Source: Lachnospiraceae bacterium
Lineage (GTDB): Bacteria > Bacillota > Clostridia > Lachnospirales > Lachnospiraceae
Assembly (NCBI GenBank): GCA_017613225.1
Contig: JAGAEH010000033.1
Location: forward strand, 1 to 6,940
Direction: 5' to 3'
DNA length: 6,940 nt
How positions within the stretch are numbered: position 1 is the first letter of the stretch; each line of letters begins with the position of its first letter. Under the pieces are notes generated by a model. It saw nothing but the letters and a program-made list of their open reading frames with translations, was not told the DNA's origin and made no database searches. A program made the translations under genes and the position numbers. Below are positions 6,203 through 6,940 of the stretch, piece by piece.

Positions 6203-6278
6203 TGGAGCTGATGGCCGGACTTGAACCGGCGACCTGCTGATTACGAATCAGCTGCTCTACCGACTGAGCCACATCAGC
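6203..6278 (-). tRNA. tRNA-Thr(CGT)
   Basis: A 76-base cloverleaf with the CCA end encoded. Acceptor GCTGATG pairs with CATCAGC; the D stem is GCTC/GAGC; the anticodon stem GCTGA/TCAGC holds loop TTCGTAA with anticodon CGT, which reads ACG threonine codons; the variable loop is AGGTC; the T stem is GCCGG/CCGGC with loop TTCAAGT. The discriminator base is U73 rather than the A seen in E. coli tRNA-Thr. All stems pair perfectly, so the gene looks functional. It follows the HAD phosphatase gene by 38 bases on the same strand. Confidence 0.97.
6230..6258. repeat. Second copy of the anticodon-arm repeat, within tRNA-Thr
   Basis: This is the intact partner of the repeat at 6120-6148. Read in inverted orientation, a 15-base core GCTGATTCGTAATCA (minus strand of 6238-6252) is identical to the plus strand at 6126-6140. 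The flanks match only in direct orientation. The anticodon stem is itself nearly palindromic, so both readings are possible. Confidence 0.7.
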
Positions 6279-6291
6279 GTACGCACGGATT

Positions 6292-6320
6292 ATATTACCA
6301 CGCGCGTTACGAAAAATCAA
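6292..6320 (-). promoter_or_regulatory. Promoter of tRNA-Thr
   Basis: On the minus strand TTGATT (6315-6320) and TAATAT (6292-6297) are separated by 17 bases, and an overlapping perfect TATAAT lies at 6289-6294. The predicted start falls just before the tRNA 5' end at 6278. The -35 box overlaps the stop codon of the HAD phosphatase gene (6317-6319), so the tRNA can be expressed independently of it. Confidence 0.6.
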
Positions 6321-6940
6321 GCGTTTTCCACGATATCCAGCAGCTGGGACGCCTCCGTGATGTAGTACTCGGGCGCCAGCTCTTCGCGCAGCTCGTCCCC
6401 TACGGAAATGCTCCAGGAGACCAGGCAGGACGCGACCCCCGCGTTGCGCGCGCACAGGATGTCGAACTTGCTGTCGCCGACCATCAGCGCCTCTTCCGGA
6501 CCGATGCCCAGCTTCTCGAGGCATAGCAGGCAGGGCGTGGGATCGGGTTTGTGGATCGTCGTGTCCTCCGCGGAAACGACTGCGTCGAAACAATCCGCGA
6601 TATCGAATTTATACAGACCTGTCCGCGTGGAGTACCACAGCCGGCTCGTGACGATCGCGACTTTATATCCCCTCTTCTGCAGTTCGAGGATCGTCTCCTT
6701 CATGCCCGGGAACATCGTGATGTCGTCCCGGTAGATGTGCCGCTGGTAGTTGCGGTACGTCTCGACCATCTCGTGGGTGTCGCGATCCGGGAACAGCTTG
6801 CCCATGGTCACTTCCAGGGGTTCCCCGAACGTCGCGACGATCTCCTCGTGCACCGGGTCGCGGCCGAGGACCGTGTTGAACGTATGCTTCCACGACTTGA
6901 GAATGATCGTGTTCGTATCCATGATGGTGCCGTCGAAATC
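6317..6940 (-). CDS. HAD-superfamily phosphatase, PpaX/phosphoglycolate-phosphatase-like (5' end missing)
   Basis: The reading frame runs off the right edge: the last 18 bases encode DFDGTI, the HAD motif I with its nucleophile Asp, so the ATG at 6922 is internal and only a few N-terminal residues are missing. Counted from that Met, the helical cap domain spans roughly 10-75, motif II is VTSR at 91-94, motif III is Lys125 in HKPDP, and motif IV is GDSKFD at 149-154. The C-terminal GVASCLVSW and the overall pattern resemble PpaX pyrophosphatase and Gph-type phosphoglycolate phosphatases (subfamily IA). All catalytic residues are present. It would hydrolyse a small phosphorylated metabolite or pyrophosphate in the cytoplasm with Mg2+; the exact substrate cannot be read. 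It appears unrelated to the operon on the left, separated from it by the terminator and the tRNA. It sits in a stretch that looks more GC-rich than the genes on the left. Confidence 0.9.
   Translation of the reverse strand, partial: DFDGTIMDTNTIILKSWKHTFNTVLGRDPVHEEIVATFGEPLEVTMGKLFPDRDTHEMVETYRNYQRHIYRDDITMFPGMKETILELQKRGYKVAIVTSRLWYSTRTGLYKFDIADCFDAVVSAEDTTIHKPDPTPCLLCLEKLGIGPEEALMVGDSKFDILCARNAGVASCLVSWSISVGDELREELAPEYYITEASQLLDIVENA

Noticed and set aside
6138..6593. A 151-codon minus-strand frame across the tRNA and HAD gene
   Set aside because: It reads through an intact tRNA and a terminator, and overlaps the HAD phosphatase frame, which has all catalytic motifs.
1..6940. CRISPR array, insertion sequence or phage genes
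   Set aside because: No regularly spaced repeats, transposase or phage protein motifs are seen. The only repeat of note is the tRNA-derived one.

Overview
The window looks like chromosomal DNA of an anaerobic Bacillota, probably Clostridia. The pointers are strong GGAGG-type ribosome binding sites before nearly every gene, an NhaC-family antiporter, a PpaX-like HAD phosphatase, a tRNA with encoded CCA, and moderate to high GC. No marker here fixes a genus.

From 4145 down to position 1 on the minus strand runs a tight catabolic-looking operon. In transcription order it holds three different RraA/HMG-aldolase-like proteins (3471-4145, 2840-3460, 2176-2835), an NhaC-family antiporter (718-2115) and the first 234 codons of an aspartate-aminotransferase-like enzyme, which leaves the window exactly at its PLP lysine. 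Spacings are 10, 4, 60 and 15 bases. On the plus strand, divergent from it, lie a LysR-type regulator (4347-5234) and, 12 bases on, an EamA/DMT transporter (5247-6137). The 201-base divergent region (4146-4346) holds short palindromes, phased CGAAA repeats and a possible 16-codon leader ORF. To the right are a probably bidirectional terminator, a minus-strand tRNA-Thr(CGT), and the 3' part of a HAD phosphatase gene that runs off the right edge.

My reading, which is inference, is that LysR controls the divergent operon. NhaC would bring in a carboxylate or amino acid (or exchange it for a product), the aminotransferase would make a 2-oxo acid, and the RraA-like proteins would cleave or decarboxylate it to pyruvate. 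EamA may move a related metabolite. The most unusual points are three tandem paralogues that differ at one active-site position (Asp, Glu, Gly) and a tRNA anticodon-arm-like repeat that supplies the 3' end and stop codon of the EamA gene, 110 bases from the tRNA it resembles.
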